Assembly (NCBI GenBank): GCA_963713805.1
Contig: CAVQNF010000011.1
Coordinates: forward strand, 62,001 to 126,000
DNA: 64,000 nt
Source of the DNA: GAS188 sp963713805
GTDB lineage: Bacteria; Pseudomonadota; Alphaproteobacteria; Rhizobiales; Beijerinckiaceae
Direction of reading: 5' to 3'
In this document: piece after piece, positions 9,509 to 17,861 of the stretch
How positions within the stretch are numbered: position 1 is the stretch's first letter
Layout: each line of letters opens with the position of its first letter
Made by a program: the position numbers and the translations under genes
The notes under the pieces: model-generated
The model's database searches: none
What the model was told of the DNA's origin: nothing
The model's input: only the letters and a program-made list of their open reading frames with translations

Positions 9509-11131
9509 TCAGGCCGGCTTCACCGCATACATGTCGAGCTGCCATCCGGCCGCGGTGAGCGGCAGCTTGCCGAGCGTGTCGCGCACCGCGATCTGGTAGA
9601 CCGGCTGGAACAGGATGAAGTGGTTCGCCTGGTCGACCATCTGCTTTTGGTATTCGACCCACATATCGGCTTGCTTCTTCGGGTCGGTCTCGGCGGCCGC
9701 GTCATGGATGAGCTTCACCAGAGCCGCGGGCGGCGTCCAATGCACGCGCTTCGCCACGCGCTCGACGGTCGCCGCGGCCCACAGCAGATTCTCGACCGCC
9801 GGCGGATTCCAGAAGGTCAGCACGCCGCCCTGCGCCTTGCCGGTGGTGTACATCGTGCGGGCATTCACCTGGTCCATGGGGTTGAGCTTCGCCGTGATGC
9901 CGACGCGCGCGAGATCGGCCTGCAGCTTCTGCGCCAGCGTCTGGTACGAGATTCCGGCGATCGCGGCATTGCCATAGGCGATCTCGAACTCGAAGCCGTC
10001 CGGCATGCCGGCCTTGGCGAGCAGGTCCTTCGCCTTGGCGAGGTCCTGGCGAAAGCCGATCTTGCGCGCGATCTCCTCGGTCGAGCCCGAGACGCCGATC
10101 GGGAGGAAATGCGCCGGCCGCAACGCCGCACCGCCCAGCATCGAGGTCTTGATGCCGTCGTAGTCGATGGCGTAGCCGATCGCCTGGCGCGCCTCCTTGA
10201 CGGCGAGCGCCTTGTTGAATTCCGGTTCCTGGGTCAGCGCCATATAGACGAAGTCGAGGCTGGTGAGCGCTTCGAGGCGAAGCTTCGGCTCGGCTTTGAG
10301 CGTCGCCACCTGCTCGGGGATGAGGTTGAAGGCGATATCGACATCGCCGCGCCGCACCGCGAGGAGCTGCGCCGCGCTGTCGCCGATGTGGCGGATGATC
10401 ACGCGCTCGAAGGGCGGTTTGCCGCGCCAGAAATTGTCGTTGCGCACGAGCTGGATCTGGGCATTGCGCTCCCAGCGCACCAAACGATAGGCGCCGGTTC
10501 CGGCCGAATTGTCGTTGAGCCAGGTCGTGGCCTTGTCCTTCTGCTTGGCGTCGGTCGAGCCGTCGCCCCCGTGCTGCTCCACGAGCTTGCGGTCGAGCAC
10601 CGGGAAGCCCGGCGCGGCGAGGATCGTCAGGATCGGCTCGTCGGGGTTCTTCAAGACGACATCCACCGTCTTGTCGTCGACGATCGCGGTATGGTCGATA
10701 TTGGCGATGTATTGGGATGGCTGATCGCCGAGATAAAGCACGCGGTCGAGCGACCATTTGACATCGTCGACCGTCATCGGATTGCCGCTCGCGAACTTGA
10801 CGCCTTCGCGGATGGTGAAGCGCCAGCCCTTTCGGTCGGGGGTTCGCGCCCAGGCCGTGGCGAGCGCGGGCTTGAGATCGATATAGTCGCCGGGGTCCAT
10901 CGTGACGAGCATGTCGTAGGCGGCCGTCAAGGTCATGGGCGGCGTGTATTGGGCCTGCCGCGCCGGATCGAGCGTGATGGTGTCGCTGATGTCGATGCCG
11001 ATCACCAGGGTGGTCTTCGAGGCTTGCGCGAAGACGCGCTCCGGGAGCCCCGCGGCGAGCGCCGCTCCGCCCGCGCCGAGAAGCTTGGTCACCTGGCGGC
11101 GGCTCATGAAACCCGATGCGTGTTTCCTCAT
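9509..11131 (-). CDS. ABC transporter substrate-binding protein, DppA/OppA-like
   Basis: Periplasmic solute-binding protein, family 5, for the permeases at 1-1342. The N-terminus carries a twin-arginine-like signal (SRRQVTKLLGAGGAALAAGL, then a likely cleavage after VFAQA). The family pattern is complete: LVTMDPGDYIDLKPALATAW, FTIREGVKFASGNPMTVDDV, TGAYRLVRWERNAQIQLVRN, AVKEARQAIGYAIDYDGI. At 540 residues with an intact frame it is the usual size. A strong RBS (GGGAGGA) precedes the ATG at 11131, and a LacI-type palindrome lies about 50 bases upstream. Uptake substrate is not predictable. It is separated from its permeases by eight plus-strand or divergent genes. Confidence 0.9.
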   Translation of the reverse strand: MRKHASGFMSRRQVTKLLGAGGAALAAGLPERVFAQASKTTLVIGIDISDTITLDPARQAQYTPPMTLTAAYDMLVTMDPGDYIDLKPALATAWARTPDRKGWRFTIREGVKFASGNPMTVDDVKWSLDRVLYLGDQPSQYIANIDHTAIVDDKTVDVVLKNPDEPILTILAAPGFPVLDRKLVEQHGGDGSTDAKQKDKATTWLNDNSAGTGAYRLVRWERNAQIQLVRNDNFWRGKPPFERVIIRHIGDSAAQLLAVRRGDVDIAFNLIPEQVATLKAEPKLRLEALTSLDFVYMALTQEPEFNKALAVKEARQAIGYAIDYDGIKTSMLGGAALRPAHFLPIGVSGSTEEIARKIGFRQDLAKAKDLLAKAGMPDGFEFEIAYGNAAIAGISYQTLAQKLQADLARVGITAKLNPMDQVNARTMYTTGKAQGGVLTFWNPPAVENLLWAAATVERVAKRVHWTPPAALVKLIHDAAAETDPKKQADMWVEYQKQMVDQANHFILFQPVYQIAVRDTLGKLPLTAAGWQLDMYAVKPA

Positions 11132-11176
11132 CCTGTCCTCCCTGGCGACCTCGGCTCGAATGCCGCGATCGTTTTG

Positions 11177-11192
11177 TTTGGATCGATCTAAC
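11177..11192. promoter_or_regulatory. Candidate LacI-family operator upstream of the binding-protein gene
   Basis: TTTGGATCGATCTAAC holds the near-perfect palindrome TTGGATCGATCTAA (one mismatched pair, central CG). It shares its core with the site at 1526-1541 and lies about 46 bases upstream of the binding-protein ATG, a usual repressor position. Confidence 0.55.
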
Positions 11193-11350
11193 TACATGTG
11201 GCCCGAGGGCGCAACGACGAGACGGTCAAGACCTTGCGCCGCGCTTCCCGTTCCGATTCATCATCCATGGGCGCCCCCGTTCCCCAGGGCACCGTGGCGT
11301 GCACGCCGCGGTCGCAATGCTGCGGAGCAGATGCTGTCAGAGCGCGATGC

Positions 11351-11379
11351 TTGCCGCATGCGGCGCGCGGAGCTATATA
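11351..11379 (+). promoter_or_regulatory. Sigma-70 promoter of tRNA-Pro
   Basis: TTGCCG (11351-11356) and TATATA (11374-11379) are separated by exactly 17 bases and end 10 bases before the mature tRNA 5' end, fitting a short leader. Confidence 0.6.
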
Positions 11380-11389
11380 CGCGCCTTGT

Positions 11390-11466
11390 CGGAGTGTGGC
11401 TCAGCCTGGTAGAGCACCTCGTTCGGGACGAGGGGGTCGTAGGTTCAAATCCTATCACTCCGACCA
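11390..11466 (+). tRNA. tRNA-Pro (anticodon CGG)
   Basis: A 77-base cloverleaf. Acceptor strand CGGAGTG (11390-11396) pairs with CACTCCG (11456-11462) and is followed by an encoded ACCA end. The anticodon stem CCTCG/CGAGG encloses the loop TTCGGGA with anticodon CGG at 11424-11426, reading CCG codons. The T loop GGTTCAAATCC is standard. It has its own promoter just upstream. Confidence 0.95.
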
Positions 11467-11477
11467 TCTTCTGGCGC

Positions 11478-11495
11478 CTCGCGCGAAGGCGCGAG
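11478..11495 (+). terminator. Hairpin downstream of tRNA-Pro
   Basis: CTCGCGC, a GAAG tetraloop and GCGCGAG make a perfect 7-base GC-rich stem starting 11 bases after the tRNA CCA end. There is no T tract, so the terminator call is tentative. The remaining stretch to 11844 shows no convincing gene. Confidence 0.45.
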
Positions 11496-11844
11496 TTGAC
11501 GGCTCGGCGACAGTTCAAGAAAAAGAATCAAGCCTGCGGCTGCCGGTTTCGGTCGGGGGCATCGCCAGTGTCGTCATGCCGTCGATATCTGCGACCTTTT
11601 GGGTGACGATGAGGGCCGTGAACGACGACGACGCGGCAACCGGCCTGCTTGCGGCCCATGCAAGCCCAGCGTTGCCCATCTGCCCCATTCGACGGCAACC
11701 GCCCGATTGGGTTCACGTCCGCCGGAGAATAGACTTCGCCTCCCATCCGGCTGAAGGGGCCGCCGGCGGGCCGGGTGTCGCCTTCGAGCCACATGGCGAG
11801 GTTTCGCCACGAAAGCGAGTTGAAGAGGTATAGAGAACCCGGTC

Positions 11845-12266
11845 ATGCGCAAGGAACGGCATTCCCTTCGTTCGAAATCGTTCCTGAAGGCGACGGTCCG
11901 GTCCTACAACCGGAACGCGACGTTCGATTGCGTCGTGAGGAACATCTCACTTTCGGGAGCGAAATTGGAGCTTGATCAAACCCTCGTTCTTCCGCAGGAA
12001 TTCGAGCTCGATGTTCCTCAGCGAGGCGCCCTGTTTCGATGCGAGCTCAAATGGAGGAAGGAAGGCGGGGCGGGCGTCCGCTTCAAGGACAGCGTGGATG
12101 GGCCGACGGCGCAACCACTTGGTGGCGTTCGCCAAGGCGGATCGAGGCGCTCGAGAAGGAGAATGCGGCGCTTCGCCTCGAGGTCTCCCGGCTCACGCTC
12201 CTGCTTCAGCATTCCCCGGTCGCCCCAGGTCAGGATCACAAATGCACGCCGGGAGAAAAATCTTGA
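11845..12266 (+). CDS. PilZ-domain protein with C-terminal coiled coil
   Basis: Predicted cyclic-di-GMP receptor. Both PilZ ligand motifs are visible: Arg5-x3-Arg9 in RKERHSLR and Asn33-x-Ser35-x2-Gly38 in RNISLSGAKL. The PilZ barrel ends near FKDSVDG. After a frameshift near 12120-12145 the protein ends with RIEALEKENAALRLEVSRL and TLLLQHSP, a leucine-heptad coiled coil, and stops at 12266. Corrected length is about 140 residues. A similar heptad tail appears in the separate small protein at 14340-14537. Cyclic-di-GMP control of polysaccharide production is plausible given the downstream cluster, but is inference. Confidence 0.75.
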
Positions 12267-12541
12267 CTGCCGAGTTTCTGAGGGCACCGCTCATCACCCT
12301 GGTCGTCGGTGCGACTTTTCGGGCCTCACCGGATGCATCTCCTCCGAGCGCCAGCTTGCCACCGACAAGGATCAATGCGCGGCGCAGGGCCTCGCTCCTT
12401 CAACGAGCGCTTTCGAGGATTGCGTTTCGGTCGCGAACGGCCGCCGGCGCGATGCCGAGGCGCGCCAATCCGCTGCGGATGCAGCAGATGCAGGATCAGA
12501 GCATGGAGAATTTCATGCATTCGCAAAGCGCCGCGCCTTAA
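12263..12541 (+). CDS. Small putative lipoprotein
   Basis: Short secreted protein of about 90 residues. A TTG at 12263 with GGGAGA seven bases upstream gives MTAEFLRAPLITLVV; after a frameshift the next frame reads FSGLTGCISSERQLAT, with LTGC a lipobox, and continues DKDQCAAQGLAPSTSAFEDC. The end MQQMQDQSMENFMHSQSAAP is in the first frame, so two corrections are needed. The Cys-Gln-rich, Met-Gln-rich pattern is seen in small alphaproteobacterial lipoproteins of unknown function. It overlaps the PilZ stop by three bases. Confidence 0.6.
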   Translation: MTAEFLRAPLITLVVGATFRASPDASPPSASLPPTRINARRRASLLQRALSRIAFRSRTAAGAMPRRANPLRMQQMQDQSMENFMHSQSAAP

Positions 12542-12542
12542 A

Positions 12543-12574
12543 GCATGATCCGGAACATGGGCCCGTTTTTGCGA
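12543..12574. repeat. Degenerate third copy of a palindromic repeat (inverted orientation)
   Basis: GCATGATCCGGAACATGGG and a following TTTTTGCGA match the reverse complement of the element at 15681-15738 with a few changes and one or two deletions. It starts two bases after the lipoprotein stop codon. Confidence 0.45.
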
Positions 12575-12775
12575 CTTTGCTCTTCTCAGCGGTCGGCGCG
12601 CGGCGGGGCCTCGATGTCGCGATCAGAAGGCGGAGCCCTTGCACGAATTGCTCGACATTTGAGGAAGCAGGCCCAGCGCGGCGATGATGCGCAAGGATCG
12701 TGAACCCTTCGAAACGAGCTCGGCCGTTGCGAGAAGGCGATGGCACCGCTCTTTGCGGTCGCGTAGGCGCAGGCG

Positions 12776-12883
12776 CTAGCTCACGGCCGCCATGCCGCTC
12801 AGCTTTTCTTCGCGCTCGGCTGCGACCAGCCTTCCGTCCGAAGTTTGAACGAACCGCAGCACGTAATATTGGGTCTCGCGCAT
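12776..12883 (-). CDS. Small hypothetical protein (35 residues)
   Basis: A short frame, MRETQYYVLRFVQTSDGRLV followed by AAEREEKLSGMAAVS, directly downstream of usg on the same strand. The amino-acid pattern looks coding, but no family is recognised and no strong RBS is seen. It may be a short real gene or the end of a longer frame-shifted one. Confidence 0.35.
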   Translation of the reverse strand: MRETQYYVLRFVQTSDGRLVAAEREEKLSGMAAVS

Positions 12884-12935
12884 GCAGGATCGGCGACCTG
12901 TCGCCGATACAGGCGGACGCGCGGGGGGCCTTGGG

Positions 12936-13208
12936 CTAGTTGATCTGCATATTCCCTGACCGCGAGGCGAAGCTCGCAAGGTTTTATCAGCTTGCGAATG
13001 GGCAACCCGCACGGAATGCAAATGCCCGTCGAGCTTGGCCGCCCAGAAGACAAGAAAGCCGCGAAGCACCGGAAAGCGCGGCGCCACGTCATAGTCCTGC
13101 CAGATGTAGCTCTGGAGAAAGACCGGATGATCCGGGAGCCGGTAAAGGATTTCGGCCGTCGTCAAGCCATAGCCGGCCGAGCTGCTTGAGGAAATCCTTC
13201 GAAACCAT
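12936..13208 (-). CDS. usg: Usg family protein
   Basis: Small conserved alphaproteobacterial protein of unknown biochemical role, historically found next to tryptophan genes. After frame correction: MVSKDFLKQL, then GYGLTTAEILYRLPDHPVFL, SYIWQDYDVAPRFPVLRGFL and LHSVRVAHS-LIKPCELR, ending MQIN, about 91 residues, exactly the family size. The ATG at 13208 has a strong GGGAGG. Three frameshifts are needed (after residue 10, after VAHS and near the end). Identification rests on the YGLTTAEILY and WQDYD motifs. Confidence 0.8.
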
Positions 13209-13505
13209 TTCTGTCCTCCCGTCAAGAGGAAAAAGGGGCGCCCGAGGGAGGAAGACCTGGGGACACCCTTGAGTTTACCTGGATCACCATCCACATCCAT
13301 TGAGCATGGATGGCAATTCAGTAAAGGCCCGGACGCGGTCGCCGTCCATAGTCGATTATGACTACTCACACCGCGGACGCGGGCCATTCGATCCTGGGCC
13401 CGTCCTTTCTGGCTACCTCGCAATGATGAGGCAGTTGAGATCGCAAGGCCTTGCATCGGCGTTTGCGGGCTTGATCACCACCCGCGACACGCTTCACATT
13501 GGGGC

Positions 13506-14010
13506 ATGCGTCGATGGCCAGCCATCTTCTTGTTGGCGACCCTCTGCCTGTTCCTCGTTCACGGCGACCGGTTCGGCGGCATCTGCGGCGCGGGCGGCGG
13601 TGTTCGACTTCGAATGGATCGACACCTCGCTTGAAGGCGGGATGAACGGCCTGCGCCAGGACGAGCAGGAGCGCTTGCACATGCTCGGCGAACGTCTGAG
13701 GCGCGAGCTTGCCGAGTTCGGCCGCTTCGAGATCGTGGATATCGCGCCCGTGGCCGATGAGGCCCGGCATAGCAATCTTCAGGCTTGCGGCGGTTGCGAG
13801 GCGAGCATGGCGAGAGCGCTCGGCGCGAAGCTCGCCATCACCGCAACGGTGCAGAAAGTGTCGAACCTGATCTTGAACATCAACATTTATACGCACGACG
13901 CCGACACGGGTCGGCTGCTCTTTGCGGCGAGCGCCGATATGCGCGGCAACACGGATGAATCCTGGTTTCGGACGCTCGACTGGATCGTCAGGAATTCGAC
14001 TGCTTGCTGA
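13506..14010 (+). CDS. DUF2380/DUF3280-family secreted protein
   Basis: Periplasmic protein of unknown function. ATG at 13506 gives the signal peptide MRRWPAIFLLATLCLFLVHG; after one frameshift the mature part reads AAVFDFEWIDTSLEGGMNG, DEQERLHMLGERLRRELAEF, FEIVDIAPVADEA, LQACGGCEASMARALGAKLA, ITATVQKVSNLILNINIY and RGNTDESWFRTLDW, the full family pattern. The CGGC motif might bind metal or form a disulfide. A longer in-frame start at 13300 exists but would lack a signal peptide. Members are often met in methylotrophic alphaproteobacteria; no such link is seen here. Confidence 0.72.
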
Positions 14011-14339
14011 CCAGGGCCGGTAGGTTTCCGGCGCAGGCTTGTCGGAGCGGCCGGACAAGCTCGTCTGCGGCCCGTGAACCCAGGGGGAGAATCGGGGCCT
14101 CCGATTCATGGGCATGGTCGAGGCCGCTCGCAACGATTTCCAGCCCGCCGTGCCCCCTCGACGCGACCAGGCGTTGAGCCGTGAATTGAAGGGAGTGACT
14201 TGCGCGCCGGGAGAAGCGCGCATCATCAAGGACGGCGCAACAAAATGCGCGCTACGACCGTCCCCTTCGAACTCGCATTCAGGCTGTGCATCACTCGACC
14301 GGGCTCGCGGCTCGCGGCCTGCGGCTCGCGTGGGGCCGA

Positions 14340-14537
14340 TCATTTCCTCTTCAAAGGCTCGATTTTCAACATCCTTCGCAGGGTGGCGTTATGCACGGTA
14401 AGTCTGGTTACTTCATTGCGAAGCTCGAAATTCTCGAGCTCGAGCGCCTCGATCGTTCTCGCATCGTCATTGCCGCCAATCTTGAAAATTCTCACGCCCA
14501 GATCTGCGGCATAATCAGTCACCCGACTTGACATCAT
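14340..14537 (-). CDS. Small coiled-coil protein
   Basis: Sixty-five residues, intact. A short N-terminal part (VTDYAADLGVRIFKIGGND) is followed by TIEALELENFELRNEVTRL and TVHNATLRRMLKI, a leucine-zipper-like heptad helix close in sequence to the tail of the PilZ protein (IEALExEN..LR.EV.RLT). It could be an oligomerising peptide or a partner of that protein. It is isolated, with 330 bases of apparently empty sequence on its plus-strand left side and 610 on its right. Confidence 0.55.
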   Translation of the reverse strand: MMSSRVTDYAADLGVRIFKIGGNDDARTIEALELENFELRNEVTRLTVHNATLRRMLKIEPLKRK

Positions 14538-15150
14538 CTACCTCCGCTACCTCCGCGTACACGAGCCCCATGCAACGGCCAGCCCAGCCTCTCCGGTTGT
14601 CTCAAATACCCAGACGAATACTATTCCAGATGCTCGCAAATGAGCAAAATATCCTTAACGCCCCCGTCCGCCGCGCATCCACCGCGAGGACGGCAGAAAA
14701 TATTTGCTTGCACGCCCCCAAAGCTAGCAGAAACCACGCCGATTGCCACCCCTGCTCCTTAGGGGTAGTCGCGCGGCGCGAAATACTCCGGGCCGGTTTG
14801 TGGAGAACCTCATTAGGTTAAGGAGCTATAACGCTCGAACGAGATTTGAATGTTGATAACCTCACATCAGGCTCCGCTTTCACACAAAAGTGACGCCCTT
14901 CCCCTTGAACGCGCCTCACGATCGTGCTGGATTGATTCCGTGCAGATCGAACCTATGTACCTTTTGTTTCGATGTAGCTCCAATTCATTGAGCGATATCA
15001 TACGGTCGATCTGTCGCGGGGCGAATTGCGGCGACGGGGATTTAGGCGCTTCTTGGCACGGAGGGTCAACCCGAGGACATCGGGTGGGGGCGATTCGTGA
15101 CGGGAAGGACGCATGGGTGGCAGAGGGGCCGGCAAAGCCGGTGAGAGACC

Positions 15151-15498
15151 ATGGTGAAGAGGAAGAGGCATTCGGTTCCGGAAATAATGGCGAAGCTTCG
15201 TCAAGCCGACGAAATGGCGGCGGAAGGTAGAATTCAAAGCGATATTGCACGCACTCTGGGCGTCAGCGTCATGACGTATCATCGCTGGCGCGCCGGGCGT
15301 CCGGGTTTGGAAGGCTTGAACTCCGCCGAAAAACGCGATCAACGCACGAAGGAGGTCACCGCCGGGGCTCAAACTGCGGCGCGCGTCGGCGAGCTGCAGC
15401 TGGAGAATTCCCGCCTTCGGCGCTTGGTGACGGATTTGCTTCTCGAGAAAATGCGGCTCGAGGAGGAGATGCTGGCGGTCGGAGACGCTGCGGCCTGA
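15151..15498 (+). CDS. Orphan IS3-family OrfA-like helix-turn-helix protein
   Basis: 115 residues, intact. RKRHSVPEIMAKLRQADEMA, then DIARTLGVSVMTYHRWRAG, matches the helix-turn-helix of IS3-family OrfA proteins, and the end ELQLENSRLRRLVTDLLLEK resembles their leucine zipper. The DDE-domain OrfB that should follow is absent, and no terminal inverted repeats are visible. It is either a relic of an IS3 element or a domesticated DNA-binding protein; an unusual 30-residue linker (GLEGLNSAEKRDQRTKEVTA) separates the two parts. Confidence 0.6.
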   Translation: MVKRKRHSVPEIMAKLRQADEMAAEGRIQSDIARTLGVSVMTYHRWRAGRPGLEGLNSAEKRDQRTKEVTAGAQTAARVGELQLENSRLRRLVTDLLLEKMRLEEEMLAVGDAAA

Positions 15499-15680
15499 GA
15501 GAGCACGAAGCCGCGCTCGTCGAAGGCTCCACATGTTGCAAAGCGCCCCGGATGGCCGATGCGCCGAAGCCGCAGCTCGGCTTTTTCGATCGCACGGGGG
15601 GATGCCTGGCAGGTGCCTTCGAGAAGTCTCCGCTAGAGCGGGATGCGTTGACATGGAATTGGCGTAGCCATTTTATCTCT

Positions 15681-15738
15681 TTGTTTTGACGCATAATCTC
15701 ATCGCAAAAATAGTCCCCATTTTTGCGGATCATGCTCG
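15681..15738. repeat. Palindromic intergenic repeat, copy 1
   Basis: A 58-base element with a perfect 9-base stem, CGCAAAAAT (15703-15711) and ATTTTTGCG (15719-15727), and a 7-base loop. It aligns without gaps to 23179-23236 (49 of 58 identical). Similarity extends weakly to the left into 15636-15680. Confidence 0.7.
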
Positions 15739-15810
15739 AAAGGACTGGTTCTGCGCCGCAATTGCAATGGCGACTGCTGTGGCGATCCGGCTTTCGTTTC
15801 CCGGTCGGGA

Positions 15811-16029
15811 TCAGCGCTCGCGCGCCGGCAAGGGATCGCAGCTCACGCGCTTTTCCGCTCGTCCGGCCGATGCGGTTCGCATCGCCCGTTCCTTGAGCTC
15901 GCCCCAGGTGCCGAGGATCGCGTCGCAGCGGCGGCATCTGATCGGACTGTCGTCCTCGATCTTGTTGGGGAGACTGATCGCCGGGCTGGCGCATGCCGCG
16001 CATAGAAAATGGCTCAAAGCATACTCCAC
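15811..16029 (-). CDS. Small zinc-ribbon protein
   Basis: Seventy-two residues from a GTG at 16029. CAAC near residue 10 and CRRC near residue 32 (PIRCRRCDAILGTWGELKER) form a C2C2 zinc-ribbon pattern common in small alphaproteobacterial proteins of unknown function. Intact frame. Its neighbours are a repeat element and an empty region, so context gives no role. Confidence 0.6.
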   Translation of the reverse strand: MEYALSHFLCAACASPAISLPNKIEDDSPIRCRRCDAILGTWGELKERAMRTASAGRAEKRVSCDPLPARER

Positions 16030-16769
16030 TCAGTGGGCACTCGCTTCGTCCCGATAGGGTTCTGAAGCGTCATTCAACCGCATTCAAACCTTTTGGCTCC
16101 GTTCGCCTGGCGATCCACACGGAGCACGATCCCTTAATCCAGTTCGGCCGTTTTCAGCACGATCCGACCCTTGGTGCCGGATGCGTTCAGATTGGGCACC
16201 GCTCGACGCCCGGCCTGCCGACGTCTGCCTCCATATAACATTGCTATGTGATGCGCGGGCGTTCGAACGGTACCGATACTGATGCGCAGTGAAACATCCG
16301 TGTCAAGACATTCTCGAAACCGAGCAGATTTGTGCCGCGACGCAGCGTGAGCCGCGCGGCCATTGGCCTGCGTTCCGCATGAGCGGCCCGGCGCACGCCT
16401 GCTTCTCGTGCGCCCCGGTCACTTGCCAGGCAACACTGCAAGGCGACACTGCACGTTGTCGCGCAAGATAAATATTTGCGAAAATTCCGAAAAGCCGATG
16501 CGAGATCCCTCTCCGGTGCGATACGGGCGCTCGAAGGCAGCGATCCGCTCGCCCGGCAGCAAGGTTTTCGGCTCCCGGAGGGGTTGTCGAGCCCTTTTTC
16601 GGGGCGTCCGTCCGCGATCGCTGTCCGGCCCTCCGGCGTGGCAGGAATCCTGCATAACGTAATCGACTTGTGATATGTCTATGTTATACCATAGTGTCAC
16701 CAAGAGAATGCCCCTTTGCCAGGGCTCTTATGCGCGCCAGATGAAATCGTCGACCTTGGGAGTGATTCG
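16030..16769. other. Long intergenic region before the polysaccharide cluster
   Basis: No convincing gene is seen on either strand. A 94-codon open frame on the minus strand (16419-16703) has no recognisable motif. The right end contains a palindrome (16679-16694) and probably the promoter of the epimerase gene. Confidence 0.5.
16679..16694. promoter_or_regulatory. Palindrome upstream of the epimerase gene
   Basis: CTATGTTATACCATAG is a 16-base palindrome with one mismatched pair, about 75 bases before the epimerase ATG, in an AT-rich patch of an otherwise GC-rich region. Possible operator for the polysaccharide cluster. Confidence 0.3.
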
Positions 16770-17757
16770 ATGTTGACCGAGTTGCGTGTATTGGTCACCG
16801 GCGGCGCCGGCTTCATCGGCTCGCATTTGTGCGAGCGGCTTGCTGCAAGACGGATACGAGGTTCTGTGCGTCGACAATTTGTATACGGGCGCCCGGCACA
16901 ATGTTCGTCATCTCTTGGCGAACCCGCGCTTCGAGCTGCTGCGTCACGACGTCTGCTTCCCGCTTTACGTCGAGGTCGACGAGATCTACAACCTCGCCTG
17001 TCCGGCCTCGCCGATCCACTATCAGCTCGACCCCGTGCAGACGACCAAGACGAGCGTGCACGGCGCCATCAACATGCTCGGCCTCGCCAAGCGCGTGAAG
17101 GCAAAGATCCTGCAGGCATCGACCTCCGAGGTCTATGGCGATCCCTCCGTGCATCCGCAGGCGGAGGATTATTGGGGCAACGTCAATCCGATCGGTCCGC
17201 GCTCCTGCTATGACGAAGGAAAGCGTTGCGCCGAGACATTGTTCTTCGACTATCACCGGCAGCATGAGATGCCGGTGAAGGTCGCGCGGATCTTCAACAC
17301 CTACGGACCGCGCATGCACCCGAACGACGGCCGCGTGGTCTCGAATTTCATCGTGCAGGCCCTCCAGAACAGGGACATCACCGTCTACGGCGACGGCAGC
17401 CATACCCGGTCCTTCTGCTATGTGGATGATCTGGTCGACGGCCTCATGCGCCTCATGGGAACTCCGGAGGAGATCACCGGACCGGTCAATCTCGGCAATC
17501 CCGGCGAATTTACCATCCGGGAGCTTGCCGAAGAGGTGATCGAGCTCACCGGCTCGTCCTCGCGCATCATCCACCTGCCTCTACCCGTCGACGACCCCAA
17601 GCAAAGGCGGCCGGATATAAGCAAGGCGAATGAGCTGTTCGGCTGGAAGCCGAGGGTGCCGTTGCGTGACGGGCTTTTGAAAACCATCGGATATTTCGAA
17701 CGGCTTTTCAGGGAGGAGCTGGTCAACGTGGTGCGCCCCGTTCTTCATCACGGGTAG
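16770..17757 (+). CDS. UDP-glucuronate decarboxylase-like NAD-dependent epimerase
   Basis: Extended SDR closest to UDP-xylose synthase (UDP-glucuronate decarboxylase), supplying a UDP-pentose for polysaccharide. RVLVTGGAGFIGSHLCERL is the NAD motif; VDNLYTGARHNVRHL, EIYNLACPASPIHYQ, STSEVYGDPSVHPQ, CYDEGKRCAE (Tyr-x3-Lys), RIFNTYGPRMHPNDGRVVSN and GDGSHTRSFCYVDDLV follow in family order. One extra T near 16847 splits the frame after residue 25. ATG at 16770 has GGGAG upstream. About 328 residues, normal. First gene of the polysaccharide region. Confidence 0.87.
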
Positions 17758-17800
17758 GGGCGCCCACCGGACATCCGGCTTCTGGGGTACTACCCATGAA

Positions 17801-17833
17801 TGTTATCCTGCTGTTACGCGGTATGTGTTACGC
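17801..17833. promoter_or_regulatory. Direct repeats before the sugar phosphotransferase gene
   Basis: TGTTACGC occurs at 17812-17819 and 17826-17833 (14 bases apart), with a related TGTTATCC just upstream at 17801. Spaced direct repeats like these often bind response regulators; the binding protein is unknown. Confidence 0.3.
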
Positions 17834-17861
17834 CTGTGATTTATAAGATTCGGAGGTGGGA

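Noticed and set aside
9236..11191. A 651-codon open frame on the plus strand opposite the substrate-binding protein gene
   Set aside because: It mirrors an intact family-5 binding protein on the other strand and shows only the Arg/Gly/Asp-rich composition of an antisense shadow in GC-rich DNA.
11390..11466. tRNA-Pro as integration site of a genomic island
   Set aside because: No integrase gene and no second copy of the tRNA 3' end were noticed in the window.
16419..16703. A 94-codon minus-strand frame before the epimerase gene
   Set aside because: No recognisable domain, no clear RBS, and composition not distinguishable from other chance frames.
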